From Alphaproteobacteria bacterium (GTDB lineage: Bacteria; Pseudomonadota; Alphaproteobacteria; Micavibrionales; Micavibrionaceae), in NCBI GenBank assembly GCA_028289285.1, contig JANQRF010000002.1, positions 1,240,001-1,304,000 of the forward strand: a DNA stretch of 64,000 bases, written 5' to 3'. Below are positions 55,915 to 64,000 of this stretch, piece by piece. Under the pieces are notes generated by a model that was not told the origin of the DNA, did not search any database, and worked only from the letters and a program-made list of their open reading frames with translations. Position numbers and translations under genes: made by a program. Position 1 is the stretch's first letter, and each line of letters begins with the position of its first letter.

Positions 55915-56576
55915 CGACTACTCAGATTCCTGTCTATCCCGCGGACAAAAGCAGCTTGAGCCGGCGGGATGGCGGACTCGACACTGAATCTTTTTCGCAG
56001 AGAAACCGAAGGCACCAGGACAAACATTGCAATATTGACCTGCCCGGCGAGATTTGTACGCTCTCCAAGCCTCTTTGTTGCCTTCCGGACGGTCAACGCT
56101 CTAACCCGGCCGCCACGGGTCAAGCGCGCACCGCGGGCGATCAGGATTGGATTACGCCCTCGCCGTTCTATAAAAAACAGCTTAAGCCCGGTTTTTTTCT
56201 CAAAATTCTCTGGAGTAACCGCAACATTTTTTCCCTTACCGAATGTGGAAATAGCTTCACGCGTTGGAATTGCCAAGAACTTTCTGCGACGACCGCGAAT
56301 TGTAACGCCGCGGTCGAAAGAATAAATAATATGGGGCGCTTTACTGAAAGCCACAGCGGCCGCATCGGCGCTGACCCCGCTTTGAGGATAGACATTTACA
56401 CGCCATGTCTTTGAAAGCCTTTGCCCCAGCCCGGCGCGGGTAACTTGTTCGCGCAGGCGGGTTTTTAAAATCTTTCCGCCATCACGGGCACCGCGGGTTG
56501 TTGATGTTTTAAGCTTCTTTTTAAAAGCTTTGATATCCTTGGAAATACTTCCGACAACTTTCACTCCCAGATGCAT
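55911..56576 (-). CDS. DUF6441-like minor tail / tail completion protein
   Basis: 221 residues, strongly basic: TRGARDGGKILKTRLREQVT, GLGQRLSKTWRVNVYP, FDRGVTIRGRRRKFLAIPT, ERRGRNPILIARGARLTRGG. These fit the DUF6441 family of phage proteins in alphaproteobacteria. By position it replaces lambda Z (tail completion). Confidence 0.78.
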   Translation of the reverse strand: MHLGVKVVGSISKDIKAFKKKLKTSTTRGARDGGKILKTRLREQVTRAGLGQRLSKTWRVNVYPQSGVSADAAAVAFSKAPHIIYSFDRGVTIRGRRRKFLAIPTREAISTFGKGKNVAVTPENFEKKTGLKLFFIERRGRNPILIARGARLTRGGRVRALTVRKATKRLGERTNLAGQVNIAMFVLVPSVSLRKRFSVESAIPPAQAAFVRGIDRNLSSR

Positions 56577-56590
56577 ACCAAACTCCTAAA

Positions 56591-56905
56591 TCAGGACGTA
56601 TAACAATCGAGAAGCCAGAGCAACTTTTCTTCATCGAGCGTCCGGAAGCTTTTAACTGTAAAGTCAACGCCGTCAACTGTAACGATACCGCCTTTGGCAG
56701 GCACCGCCAACTCTGATTTTCGAACCTCGAAAAGACCGCGATTTTCAGACTGGATGCGCGTATCTCCGAAATTTGAAATTTCATCTTCCTGGGACCGGAT
56801 GACAGTGATGCTGGAAGCTTCACCGCCGTCCGGTGTATAGGTCGCACTTATACCAAAAATGGCAAAGCTGCCGTCCAGGACAGAATCGTCAAAATCGACA
56901 GCCAT
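56591..56905 (-). CDS. head-tail joining protein, FII-like
   Basis: 104 residues, beta-rich (FAIFGISATYTPDGGEASSITVI, FEVRKSELAVPAKGGIVTVDG, FTVKSFRTLDEE). This resembles lambda FII that joins head and tail. Starts at the stop of the preceding gene (1-nt overlap). Confidence 0.78.
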   Translation of the reverse strand: MAVDFDDSVLDGSFAIFGISATYTPDGGEASSITVIRSQEDEISNFGDTRIQSENRGLFEVRKSELAVPAKGGIVTVDGVDFTVKSFRTLDEEKLLWLLDCYTS

Positions 56906-57432
56906 TACTTGCTTTTAAGAGGCCCCGGCGCGTCAGGATCGGCGAGCGCACCCTCTTCTTTATTACCAGCTTCTTCACTGGTCTTTTCGATAGCCTTTTT
57001 AACGTCATTGACGGTAATGTTGCCATCCTTACCGGTGCCGGTGATATCATCGGCAGTCAGTTTGTTATCAGCCGCAAGTTTTTCAGCGGAAGGGGAAGCA
57101 AAGACGGCCGCTTTCTCTTTTTTATCGGCGTCTTTATCCTTCTGACCGGCTGGTTTAACAGCAGTCGGACCCTTTTTTGCAAAAGCGTCTTTGGCGGCAT
57201 CATTAGCAGGTTCAAGAGCTGCTTTTTGAATATTATCAACATCGCCGATAACGCCAATCTCTTCACCATTCTTGAACTCAACAAGGTGGCGCGGGCGATA
57301 GCGATCGCCTTTGATAAAGTCGAGCGCATGATGACGGGCTGAAGCCTGTTTTTTTGTAAGGACAAGCACAACACTTGGACCAAAAACAGCCTTAAAACCA
57401 CTCACGCGGAAATTTAAAACTTTCTCACTCAT
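56905..57432 (-). CDS. phage head-region protein with E3-binding-like domain
   Basis: 175 residues. The N-terminal 70 residues form a small beta domain (FRVSGFKAVFGPSVVLVLT). A low-complexity Ala/Lys linker follows, then residues 111-150 (FASPSAEKLAADNK...TGTGKDGNITVNDVKKAI) read like the peripheral subunit-binding (E3-binding) domain of 2-oxoacid dehydrogenase E2. Its place between capsid and FII-like genes is that of lambda FI. Why a phage protein carries such a domain is unknown. Confidence 0.7.
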   Translation of the reverse strand: MSEKVLNFRVSGFKAVFGPSVVLVLTKKQASARHHALDFIKGDRYRPRHLVEFKNGEEIGVIGDVDNIQKAALEPANDAAKDAFAKKGPTAVKPAGQKDKDADKKEKAAVFASPSAEKLAADNKLTADDITGTGKDGNITVNDVKKAIEKTSEEAGNKEEGALADPDAPGPLKSK

Positions 57433-57509
57433 ATCTTTTCTCCATTTTGGCCGTAAAAGGTCCGGGGCAAATTCCCCGGACCTCTAACCAATTTTCTGAG
57501 GGTTTAGAA

Positions 57510-58454
57510 TTAAGCCATCGTGACAAGTGTGGAATGCTGCCAAAGTCCGAAGCCAACATTTCCAGCCATTTCGATTGAAACCTGTTTGCGGCCGGTATCG
57601 AAATAGTAATCGGAACCTTCGCCTTTAATGGCAACCATTGGCTCCTCGCGGATTTGGCGGATAAACGGCTTGACTGATCCGTCAGTGCGGAAAACAGCAA
57701 ACTTATCCGTCCATGTCAGGCGTGCATTTGGAACAACGTCAAACTGGTAGCCTTTCAAATTGATAATCGAGTTAGTCTCCCCTCTATCAATCATCTGGCT
57801 GGTCACAGCCGCAACCGCAGTATGCCACAATGCTGTCGGAACCATGATCAGAAAACGCTTGGCGTTTTCGTTCATAGGCTCTCCCTGGTCATCAACAAAT
57901 CCCAGAATTTGTTGAACGCCAAGCATAATGGATTGCTGCAATTCACCGACGGATGGTGCTGTCGTTGATCCGTGATTTGTCACAGGAAGTGCACTGATAT
58001 CAACGCTGATATCGTTGCTTTGAGTTCCAGAATCCCCTTCGCTGTGATCAGTATCAAAGAAATACTGACCGTCATAACAAGCAGTGCTCGCACCGTTGAG
58101 GATAAGCGTGCTGGTCAGGCTTGCCCATTGTGCATCAACCCGCTGAATATGCTCGCTTAAACGCACCTGGAATTGGCCGGTTTTATCTTCGGTCAAATGG
58201 CGACGGTGATAGTCAATCGTAGATTCGTAATCATTATTCGTGATTTCGAACTGATTGTCACGGAAGCCCTTGGCCTGCTTGCCGCCAATCCATTCACGCA
58301 TGGAGGGTGGCATACCGAGCCAGGTATGTTTTTCTGAATCCTGGGAAGACTCAAAAGGGTGTGTCAGGTCCCCAACCCATCCGGTCGGCCCCTGCTCAAG
58401 GCGATTATAGTATTCACCTACAATCGCGCGGTCTGATAGTACCTTCGCACTCAT
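57510..58454 (-). CDS. major capsid protein, Mu gpT-like
   Basis: 314 residues. DGQYFFDTDHSEGDSGTQSN is the mark of the Mu gpT-type major head subunit, and SMREWIGGKQAKGFRDNQFEITN, LMVPTALWHTAVAAV fit the HK97 fold. Between the decoration and FI-position genes; builds the icosahedral shell. Confidence 0.87.
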   Translation of the reverse strand: MSAKVLSDRAIVGEYYNRLEQGPTGWVGDLTHPFESSQDSEKHTWLGMPPSMREWIGGKQAKGFRDNQFEITNNDYESTIDYHRRHLTEDKTGQFQVRLSEHIQRVDAQWASLTSTLILNGASTACYDGQYFFDTDHSEGDSGTQSNDISVDISALPVTNHGSTTAPSVGELQQSIMLGVQQILGFVDDQGEPMNENAKRFLIMVPTALWHTAVAAVTSQMIDRGETNSIINLKGYQFDVVPNARLTWTDKFAVFRTDGSVKPFIRQIREEPMVAIKGEGSDYYFDTGRKQVSIEMAGNVGFGLWQHSTLVTMA

Positions 58455-58502
58455 AAATTTTCTCCTTAAATTGGAAGGTTAGAATATGGCAGTTAAGCCG
58501 AC

Positions 58503-59060
58503 TTAGTTACCAAAGGCGCGGATAATAGAATTGACCTTGGCCGCCAGGGAAGCGATCGCATTTCTTACCTCGGCTTGATCGTATGTTGCCCCAATAGCAG
58601 CAATAGTATCGGCAGAAGTACCGCCACTACTATCTGTCAGCTCAACCTCTTGAGCCAAGCCATGAGCGGCATCAAAACGGACAACTCCGACGCCGGAAGA
58701 CACAAAACGCTTCACGTAACCGATCCGCGTATTCGACCCTTCGGTCAGAACGAACGTGTTATCATCACTGGCATAAACATCTTTACCGACATCTGTAATC
58801 GCCAAACTTGCAACAGCAAGCTGAACTGCTCCGCGCTCTTTGACACGGATGTTTTTGGCACCTGCGGCACCGGCCGAGTTATCAACCTTTTCAATACTGA
58901 AACCACGAAAAGGATCGCCGGCCGTCAATGGGCGGCCATAGCCGGAGCCATTATCGCCAACTGCGGCACCTTCATAAATAATGTCCGAAGCAACCGCCGG
59001 AACATCATTTTCGTCGCCTAGCTCGTAAGAGCGCGGCGTATTTTTAGATAGCGTTGTCAT
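58503..59060 (-). CDS. capsid decoration / cement protein
   Basis: 185 residues, Gly/Asp-rich beta protein: VASDIIYEGAAVGDNGSGYGRPLTAGDPFRGFSIEKVDNSAG-type loops, VKERGAVQLAV. Located just upstream of the capsid gene, as lambda D and cement proteins are. C-terminal part (AEVRNAIASLAAKVNSIIRAF) is a helix that may trimerise. Confidence 0.75.
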   Translation of the reverse strand: MTTLSKNTPRSYELGDENDVPAVASDIIYEGAAVGDNGSGYGRPLTAGDPFRGFSIEKVDNSAGAAGAKNIRVKERGAVQLAVASLAITDVGKDVYASDDNTFVLTEGSNTRIGYVKRFVSSGVGVVRFDAAHGLAQEVELTDSSGGTSADTIAAIGATYDQAEVRNAIASLAAKVNSIIRAFGN

Positions 59061-59102
59061 GTATATTTCTCCTTGTTAACGCTGAGTGATACGAAACCGC
59101 AA

Positions 59103-59678
59103 TTAAGCGCTTTGCCTTATGCGGTGACGCCCCTCTTCTTCGGATTTGAGATAGCCTTTATAGGCTTCGAAATTGCGGAATTCTGAGCGAATTTTCGCAT
59201 CTTTATTCCAGTTAGCCTTGGCGCGCTTTTCAAGATCGCCTTTGGCCTCATCACCTGGACCGAGCTTCGGTTCGCCTTCGGAAGAATCTTCCTCTTCGGC
59301 AAGATCATCAGCGCCGGCGCCAAGATCGGCAGTGGCTTCGGACTCTTTTTCAAGAGCCTCCATTTTGTCGCCGCCGTGCTTTTTCTGGGCAGCTACAATT
59401 TTCAGAGCCACATCTGCACCTGTGGATTCGCCGTCCTCTTTTGCCGCGGAAACGATATTATCGTAACCTGGCAAAGCGGCTGCTTCGATACTTTGGATAC
59501 GCTCGCGCTCTGCTTTTGCTCCGGCTTTGAGACCTTCTTTATGCCCGACTTCATGACCGGCGGTCTCAAGAGCTTTTGCAATCTCCGGATGATTGGCTTT
59601 AACAGAATCTACTGTTAGCGCGTTATCATCCTGTCCGGATTTCGTGGCCGCCGGTTCGGCACTGTTTGATGCACTCAT
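59103..59678 (-). CDS. nested capsid scaffold protein (Nu3-like), internal start
   Basis: 191 residues, in frame with the protease, from Met297 (MSASNSAEPAATKSG). The ATG at 59678 has AGAGGAGG 7 nt upstream, an unusually strong site for the middle of a gene. Product is Ala/Glu/Lys-rich and helical, as expected for a scaffold. Confidence 0.75.
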   Translation of the reverse strand: MSASNSAEPAATKSGQDDNALTVDSVKANHPEIAKALETAGHEVGHKEGLKAGAKAERERIQSIEAAALPGYDNIVSAAKEDGESTGADVALKIVAAQKKHGGDKMEALEKESEATADLGAGADDLAEEEDSSEGEPKLGPGDEAKGDLEKRAKANWNKDAKIRSEFRNFEAYKGYLKSEEEGRHRIRQSA

Positions 59679-60566
59679 GGAATTTCCTCCTCTTTGAGTG
59701 GTTGTTGAACGATTGGCAAGTTCTGAAAGAACGTTCTCAAAACTGCCGGATCGGTCGGCCATACCGGCCTTTATGGCATCTGCGGCGATAAGAACGCCGC
59801 CGCGGCCAAACTCTGATTTAACTTTTTCAACGCTGACATTGCGATATTTGGCAACATCTGACAGAAAGACATTTTCAATCGAATCCAGCTCACGCTTGAT
59901 TTCGCTCATGCCTTCTTCGGTGCTTGGGTCGGGGCGCTTGTTCTCCGCATTGCTTGAAACAATCTCAAACCATTTTTCGCCCTGCATATTGCATTCTTGT
60001 TGGACGCTGCGCGCCGTAACAACGCCGATACTCCCGATTAGTGCGCTCTCATGGGCCACGATTTCACTGGAGGCCGAGGCAATCCAGTAAGCTGCGGAGG
60101 CACACATACCCGAAACATAAGCAATAACCGGCTTTGTTTTGGCAGCTTCGGCCAAAAGCTCTGCCATTTCCGGCGGCCCGGAAACGACACCGCCGGGACT
60201 GTCAATATCCAGCATAACCGCCGAGATACTTTCATCATTGATGACGGTATGAAGATCGTTGGAAAACATTTGCAGAGAAGTTGCGCCGCTGAAATTTGTC
60301 ATCAGATTTGCGCGCGGGAAAAGCGGTCCGGTAAGAGGCAAAATTGCAACATTTTGCCGAACGGTAACACGGTATGTGTTTTCAAGGCGCCGGCCTGGCT
60401 GTTTCGAAACAGCCTCAAATTCACCTTGCCCGCCTTTAAGATGCGTTTTCCAGGCCTCGAGATCGTTTTCTCGCGCGGCAATCTGGCAAATATTCTGCAA
60501 AGCGTCCGGAATAATGGCCCAATGACGCGAAAACACCGCGCCGAGCGCGAGATTTTTTTCAGACAT
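59103..60566 (-). CDS. S49 capsid maturation protease (gpC-like) with scaffold tail
   Basis: 487 residues. Protease half to about 290: IDSPGGVVSG, candidate nucleophile Ser157 in GMCASAAYWIASAS, ALIGSIGVVT, as in signal-peptide-peptidase/gpC enzymes. The remaining 190 residues are charged and helical (GHKEGLKAGAKAERERIQS; AEEEDSSEGEPKLGPGDEAK) as scaffolds are. As in lambda, the C-terminal half is probably also made alone from an internal start. Cleaves scaffold and portal during head maturation. Confidence 0.88.
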   Translation of the reverse strand: MSEKNLALGAVFSRHWAIIPDALQNICQIAARENDLEAWKTHLKGGQGEFEAVSKQPGRRLENTYRVTVRQNVAILPLTGPLFPRANLMTNFSGATSLQMFSNDLHTVINDESISAVMLDIDSPGGVVSGPPEMAELLAEAAKTKPVIAYVSGMCASAAYWIASASSEIVAHESALIGSIGVVTARSVQQECNMQGEKWFEIVSSNAENKRPDPSTEEGMSEIKRELDSIENVFLSDVAKYRNVSVEKVKSEFGRGGVLIAADAIKAGMADRSGSFENVLSELANRSTTTQRGGNSMSASNSAEPAATKSGQDDNALTVDSVKANHPEIAKALETAGHEVGHKEGLKAGAKAERERIQSIEAAALPGYDNIVSAAKEDGESTGADVALKIVAAQKKHGGDKMEALEKESEATADLGAGADDLAEEEDSSEGEPKLGPGDEAKGDLEKRAKANWNKDAKIRSEFRNFEAYKGYLKSEEEGRHRIRQSA

Positions 60567-60586
60567 ATTCGTGTTCTCCTGTGAGA

Positions 60587-62230
60587 TTAGTCGTTGTTTT
60601 TGTCCGGATCGTCGCCTTGGTCATCCTCCTCCGGTTCCGAAGAGGGCTTTGGCGCGGGGCCGGTAGCTTGTTTTGAAGGAAGTGAAACCTTGTTCTGGGC
60701 GCGCAGCTCGGTCTCACGACCGCGGCGGGCAACATTTTTCTCGAATTCACCGCCATAAAGCTCGGATGTAATCCCGCCGGCCGTTTTCCAGGAACGATCC
60801 TCCGCGATCTCATTGGCCTTGGCTTCTTTGACAGGATCGATGACCCCGCGTGGCGGTCCGATCCATTCAACACCAAGATAAGCGGCGCGGATAATCGGGC
60901 TTGAGAAAAATCCAGGTGCATCAATATATCCGCGGGCGACCGCCTCTGTAATAACCGCTTCCCAAACCGGATCAGCAAAATTTTCGGCAAGCCAGAACCG
61001 GCGCGCTTTGAAAAATTTCCACGCTTCAAGAATAGCGCCTTGTGAGGCGCTGAAAGACTGACCGAAATGTTTGATCAGGATTTCAAACGGAATTTCAAGA
61101 GCGGCACCGATCTGCCGCAGAATAGCCAAGACAAAAGGATCAAAAGCCGTGTTCGGCCGGAGCGGATTGGCAAATTCAACCTCGTCTTCCGGTCCCATTT
61201 CAAGAATGGTCCCGCTGCCAAGGCGAATTTCTTCATCACTATCCTGGCTGGAGCTTTCCTCCGCCAAGGCGCCCACACCCTGACCGCCGCCGGTCTTGTG
61301 AAAAACCGTGTACATACCGGAAATGACGGCCGCCGTGATTTCCGCTTCGGTATAGCGGTCAAGACTTTTAAAAATCTCGATAACCGGCGCAAGATAAGGT
61401 ATGCCGCGGGTTTGTTCGGGTCGCAAGCGGCGGAAAAGATGCAAAACCTGCCATTCGCCGTTAGTAAATGTCGGAGAAACAGGGGTTGAAGCTGTCATAT
61501 CCTTATGAGCAAGCTTGTCACCCGGATGACGCTTAAAAATATGATACTTTATAGGCGCGCCATCTTCATCATGTTCAACACCTGCAGAAATTTTTGCAGT
61601 GTCGGCACCATTTTTAGGATTGGCAACACGATCGGCTTCAATAAATTTTAAAGATGTCCCGTAACGCTTCGGACCGGGGCTTTTCATACGGCGAACAACA
61701 AAAAGATCGCCGGATTCAAGAACCGAACGAAAAGCGAGGTCTAAAAGACCGTTAAAATTCTGCTTTTTCGAAGCATCGCAGATTTCAGCCTTCGACCAGT
61801 ATCTAAATTCGCGCTCGGCATCGCGCTCGAATTTCTCGATTTGATCATCATCCAGGCCGACAACCTCTTTGAGAACGTCAACATCAACCTGCGCCTGCGG
61901 CTTTAAGCCGGTGCCGATAACATTTGTCACGACCGTATTGATCGCGCCGGTTGCCAGGGGAGCGTTGCGAAGTAAATCCCGGGAATCCGAACGCAAAGAA
62001 ACCAGTGAAGGATTGAGCTCGGCATCTGCGGAGCCCGAAGAAAGCCCCCAGCTTCTAAACATACGCCGCGAACGGTCTCGGCTGCGATATCCACCGCCTG
62101 TCAGGGCATTATAAGTTGCCCGGCCGCGCACGCGATCGGCGGCAATCTGCGGGCTAAAATAACCAATAAACCGGTCGAGAAACGTCGCGTGGACAAGCGG
62201 TTCTTTTTCAACTTTACGCATTCCACTCAT
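60587..62230 (-). CDS. portal protein, lambda B family
   Basis: 547 residues: DRVRGRATYNALTGGGYRSRDRS, ARGNAPLATGAINTVVTNVIG-type helix, RYWSKAEICDASKKQNFNGLLDLAFRSVLESGD, YGTSLKFIEADRV, FGQSFSASQGAILEAWKFF. These are hallmarks of the lambda portal family. Twelve copies form the DNA channel at the head vertex. Starts within 4 nt of the gpW stop; ends in a disordered Glu/Pro/Asp tail. Confidence 0.94.
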   Translation of the reverse strand: MSGMRKVEKEPLVHATFLDRFIGYFSPQIAADRVRGRATYNALTGGGYRSRDRSRRMFRSWGLSSGSADAELNPSLVSLRSDSRDLLRNAPLATGAINTVVTNVIGTGLKPQAQVDVDVLKEVVGLDDDQIEKFERDAEREFRYWSKAEICDASKKQNFNGLLDLAFRSVLESGDLFVVRRMKSPGPKRYGTSLKFIEADRVANPKNGADTAKISAGVEHDEDGAPIKYHIFKRHPGDKLAHKDMTASTPVSPTFTNGEWQVLHLFRRLRPEQTRGIPYLAPVIEIFKSLDRYTEAEITAAVISGMYTVFHKTGGGQGVGALAEESSSQDSDEEIRLGSGTILEMGPEDEVEFANPLRPNTAFDPFVLAILRQIGAALEIPFEILIKHFGQSFSASQGAILEAWKFFKARRFWLAENFADPVWEAVITEAVARGYIDAPGFFSSPIIRAAYLGVEWIGPPRGVIDPVKEAKANEIAEDRSWKTAGGITSELYGGEFEKNVARRGRETELRAQNKVSLPSKQATGPAPKPSSEPEEDDQGDDPDKNND

Positions 62231-62442
62231 ACCGGCGTCCCCCGTACCATTTTAATGCCACCATTCGAAATACGATCGGCGCGTGCTTGGAGCATATCTC
62301 TTAATTTTTGGAGTTCTTCTACTTTTTCATGAGTTACACGCCGACCGTTATAAGTTACCTCTTGACCGCCAAGAAGAGCCCGCTCAATAGCATCATCAAT
62401 TTTTGCTATTTTAGCTTCAAGAGAGCTCAAAGATTCTGGCAT
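62227..62442 (-). CDS. head-tail connector gpW-like
   Basis: 71 residues: helix SLSSLEAKIAKIDDAIERAL, then GGQEVTYNGRRVTHEKVEEL, characteristic of the small phage gpW family that plugs the portal. 3 nt after the terminase stop and overlapping the portal start by 4 nt. Confidence 0.87.
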   Translation of the reverse strand: MPESLSSLEAKIAKIDDAIERALLGGQEVTYNGRRVTHEKVEELQKLRDMLQARADRISNGGIKMVRGTPV

Positions 62443-62445
62443 TTT

Positions 62446-64000
62446 CTAAAGTCCTTTTGTTTTGACGCGAAGTGTTTTTTTCTTTTTGGCAGGCATCGGT
62501 GAAACCGTACGATCGAGAAGGTCTCCCTGACCATCTGGAGGAGGCGTTTCACGCTCTTGCATCAAAGATTCCCATTGATCATCGGATGAATCATGCCATC
62601 CCAGCCGGCGGGCGGCCGCTTCGGCATAAACCTCCATATCGAGAACTTCGTTTCGGATACCGGGGAGCTTCACCCATTTAAGCTCGTGGAAACCGGATTT
62701 AAGTTTGTGCAATATCCGTCTTTCAGAGCAAAGCTGGATGTAATACTCATCATCAAGATCGTTAGGATACCCGCAGAAACCGCGATCTAGGGGATCATTC
62801 CTTTCAAGGTGCTTGAAAAGAGAGGCCTTTAACCCGGAAACGCCAACGTGCCAGAACCGTTTTTGATTTGGCCGGATTTTTCCGCTATTCCAACGCTCTC
62901 TTTTAACAGGCACCAAAGGCGGCGCATGATGCTGGTTGGCGCCGCGTGTAACAATCACCTTGTTTTCAGGCCACCTTTTCGCCCAATCCATGACATCATT
63001 TGTGTCATAGTTCCCGTCAATCGCGAGCATATCGGCCATAAATTCGCGGCCAAAAGAATTGCGCCATTTCCGGCGGACAAGTGCATCCAGCTCAGCCCTT
63101 GCACGATCTTCGCTGATATGACCGTCAATAACGCCCTGTTGAATCGTCCAGCGGCGAAGGTTCGGACCCCAGCCCTTTAAAATCCATTCAATACGGTCCG
63201 CCTGGCAGTCAAGGCCGTAAGTATAAAGCACGGCGCCGAGAGGAATTTCGCCGGCAACATAATCCGAGGAGCGTGCGCGGTCTCTGATATCTTTCCAGGG
63301 CGGCGCATCACCTTTCATCTCATAAGCTTTGCCGACGATATCGTTATAAAAATTTTGTTCCGCTTCAGGTTCGTCTTTGGCTTTCAGATATTCGGTTGCA
63401 ATACGCGCCCAGCTAATAAGTGGACTGTAAGCCGACCAGATATAAAAACCTGCGACAGAAGAGGCTGGATTCTCCGCTTTCCATCGACCACGTGCGACCA
63501 TTTCACTTTTATGGTGATGCTCAATGATACCACCACATTCTGGACAGTGAAAATGTGCGGCAGCCGGGTCCATACCCTCATAAATCGACTTTTTCAGATT
63601 GTCCCACTCAAGCGCGTGATAATGACCGCACTCTGGACATGGAACTTCATAAACCCGCTGATCGCTGCGCTGATAAGCGCGCGTAATCCGGCAGGCCCCC
63701 TCAACCATCGGGGTTGAAACCTTGAATATTTTTGCGCCCCATTCATAGGCCTGCGAACGGGAATCGGCCTGACTTTCCGGATCGCCGGCTTCATTATTTT
63801 CCCATTTCGCAAGATCATCCTGGATTTGCCGCGGCATAGTCACCATCGACAAGGAAGACGGAGAATTCGCGCCCGTTAAAAGAAGATAGCCGCGGCCGTC
63901 AACGCGCTCTTTGTAATATGCCGTATTTTTACGCTCGCGGGACTTCCCGGACGGGAAAATCTGTCGGAGCGCCGGCGATGATTGCACGAAGGGGCTCCAT
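62446..64000 (-). CDS. terminase large subunit, GpA family, 5' end cut by window
   Basis: C-terminal 517 or so residues. The frame is open to the window edge (WSPFVQSSPALRQ), so the N-terminal ATPase motifs are outside. Seen: a zinc-binding-like part with CPECGHYHALEW and HCPECGGIIEHHHK, then LDCQADRIEWILKGWG and YDTNDVMDWAKRW of the nuclease region. Packages phage DNA into heads. The first two motifs place it with GpA of lambda-like phages. Confidence 0.92.
   Translation of the reverse strand, partial: WSPFVQSSPALRQIFPSGKSRERKNTAYYKERVDGRGYLLLTGANSPSSLSMVTMPRQIQDDLAKWENNEAGDPESQADSRSQAYEWGAKIFKVSTPMVEGACRITRAYQRSDQRVYEVPCPECGHYHALEWDNLKKSIYEGMDPAAAHFHCPECGGIIEHHHKSEMVARGRWKAENPASSVAGFYIWSAYSPLISWARIATEYLKAKDEPEAEQNFYNDIVGKAYEMKGDAPPWKDIRDRARSSDYVAGEIPLGAVLYTYGLDCQADRIEWILKGWGPNLRRWTIQQGVIDGHISEDRARAELDALVRRKWRNSFGREFMADMLAIDGNYDTNDVMDWAKRWPENKVIVTRGANQHHAPPLVPVKRERWNSGKIRPNQKRFWHVGVSGLKASLFKHLERNDPLDRGFCGYPNDLDDEYYIQLCSERRILHKLKSGFHELKWVKLPGIRNEVLDMEVYAEAAARRLGWHDSSDDQWESLMQERETPPPDGQGDLLDRTVSPMPAKKKKTLRVKTKGL

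Larger units (their letters stand above)
41654..64000 (-). mobile_element. lambda-like siphovirus prophage, right end beyond window
   Basis: All genes from 41.9 kb to the window edge are phage-type, on one strand, in lambda morphogenesis order: terminase, gpW, portal, protease/scaffold, decoration, capsid, FII-like, tail U-like, tube, G/GT, tape measure, tip genes, J-like tip, fibres, lysis. The left boundary is the tRNA-Met fragment at 41654-41698. Integrase and regulatory genes are not visible and should be past 64 kb. No break in any seen morphogenesis gene, so it may be functional. Confidence 0.92.

Noticed and set aside
55818..56414. 198-codon plus-strand frame
   Set aside because: Antisense to the DUF6441-like and U-like genes, with no domain and no ribosome site.

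Overview
The window is one contiguous piece of an alphaproteobacterial chromosome of roughly 50% GC, tightly packed with genes. The assignment rests on the gene families seen: a fused CysN/CysC enzyme, a Sua5-type TsaC, a DmdC-like acyl-CoA dehydrogenase, a SapC protein, an Rrf2/cysteine desulfurase/adrenodoxin-type ferredoxin set, and a miaA-ilvB-ilvN-ilvC neighbourhood. Genus and species cannot be told from the sequence alone. A perfect ParB-type parS palindrome at about 28.37 kb suggests the segment lies in the origin-proximal part of the chromosome.

Region by region. 1-8.6 kb: the end of a hybrid sensor kinase, then a minus-strand block making activated sulfate (cysD, cysN/C), recycling PAP (cysQ) and making UDP-glucuronate (ugd), interrupted by an S51-type peptidase, an acetyltransferase and a DMT transporter. 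8.7-15.5 kb: a SapC protein and a DNA-binding coiled-coil protein; an overlapping pair of an AlkB-like dioxygenase and a BMT5-like RNA methyltransferase; a secreted Cys-rich protein; an acyl-CoA dehydrogenase; a lytic transglycosylase; an AT-rich control region driving a 59-residue orphan. 15.5-28.3 kb: mostly housekeeping (tsaC/Sua5, homocysteine methyltransferase family, anmK, tyrS, AsmA-like envelope protein, bcp, alpha/beta hydrolase, Rrf2 regulator, cysteine desulfurase, ferredoxin, LOG protein). 28.3-41.6 kb: parS, a DegP protease, miaA, and the branched-chain amino acid genes ilvB, ilvN and ilvC with a sulfotransferase, a MetF-like protein, a lipoprotein and a hydrolase in between, then two tandem DMT transporters and small orphans.

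From 41.65 kb to the right edge is a lambda-type siphovirus prophage, integrated at a tRNA-Met gene whose displaced 3' half remains at 41654-41698. All visible phage genes are on the minus strand and form one late unit: terminase, gpW, portal, protease with a nested scaffold, decoration, major capsid, head-tail joining, tail, tape measure, tail tip, fibres and lysis genes (holin-like, SleB endolysin, overlapping spanins), closed by a strong terminator. Integrase, repressor and the intact tRNA should lie beyond the right edge.

The most notable regulatory structure is the ilvB leader: a 22-residue Leu/Val-rich leader peptide with a classic attenuator, followed by a second small ORF whose stop codon sits in the loop of a second, longer terminator hairpin just before ilvB. 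The most notable gene pair is the BMT5-like methyltransferase overlapping an AlkB-like oxygenase. Several convergent host gene pairs share exactly four bases at their stop codons.
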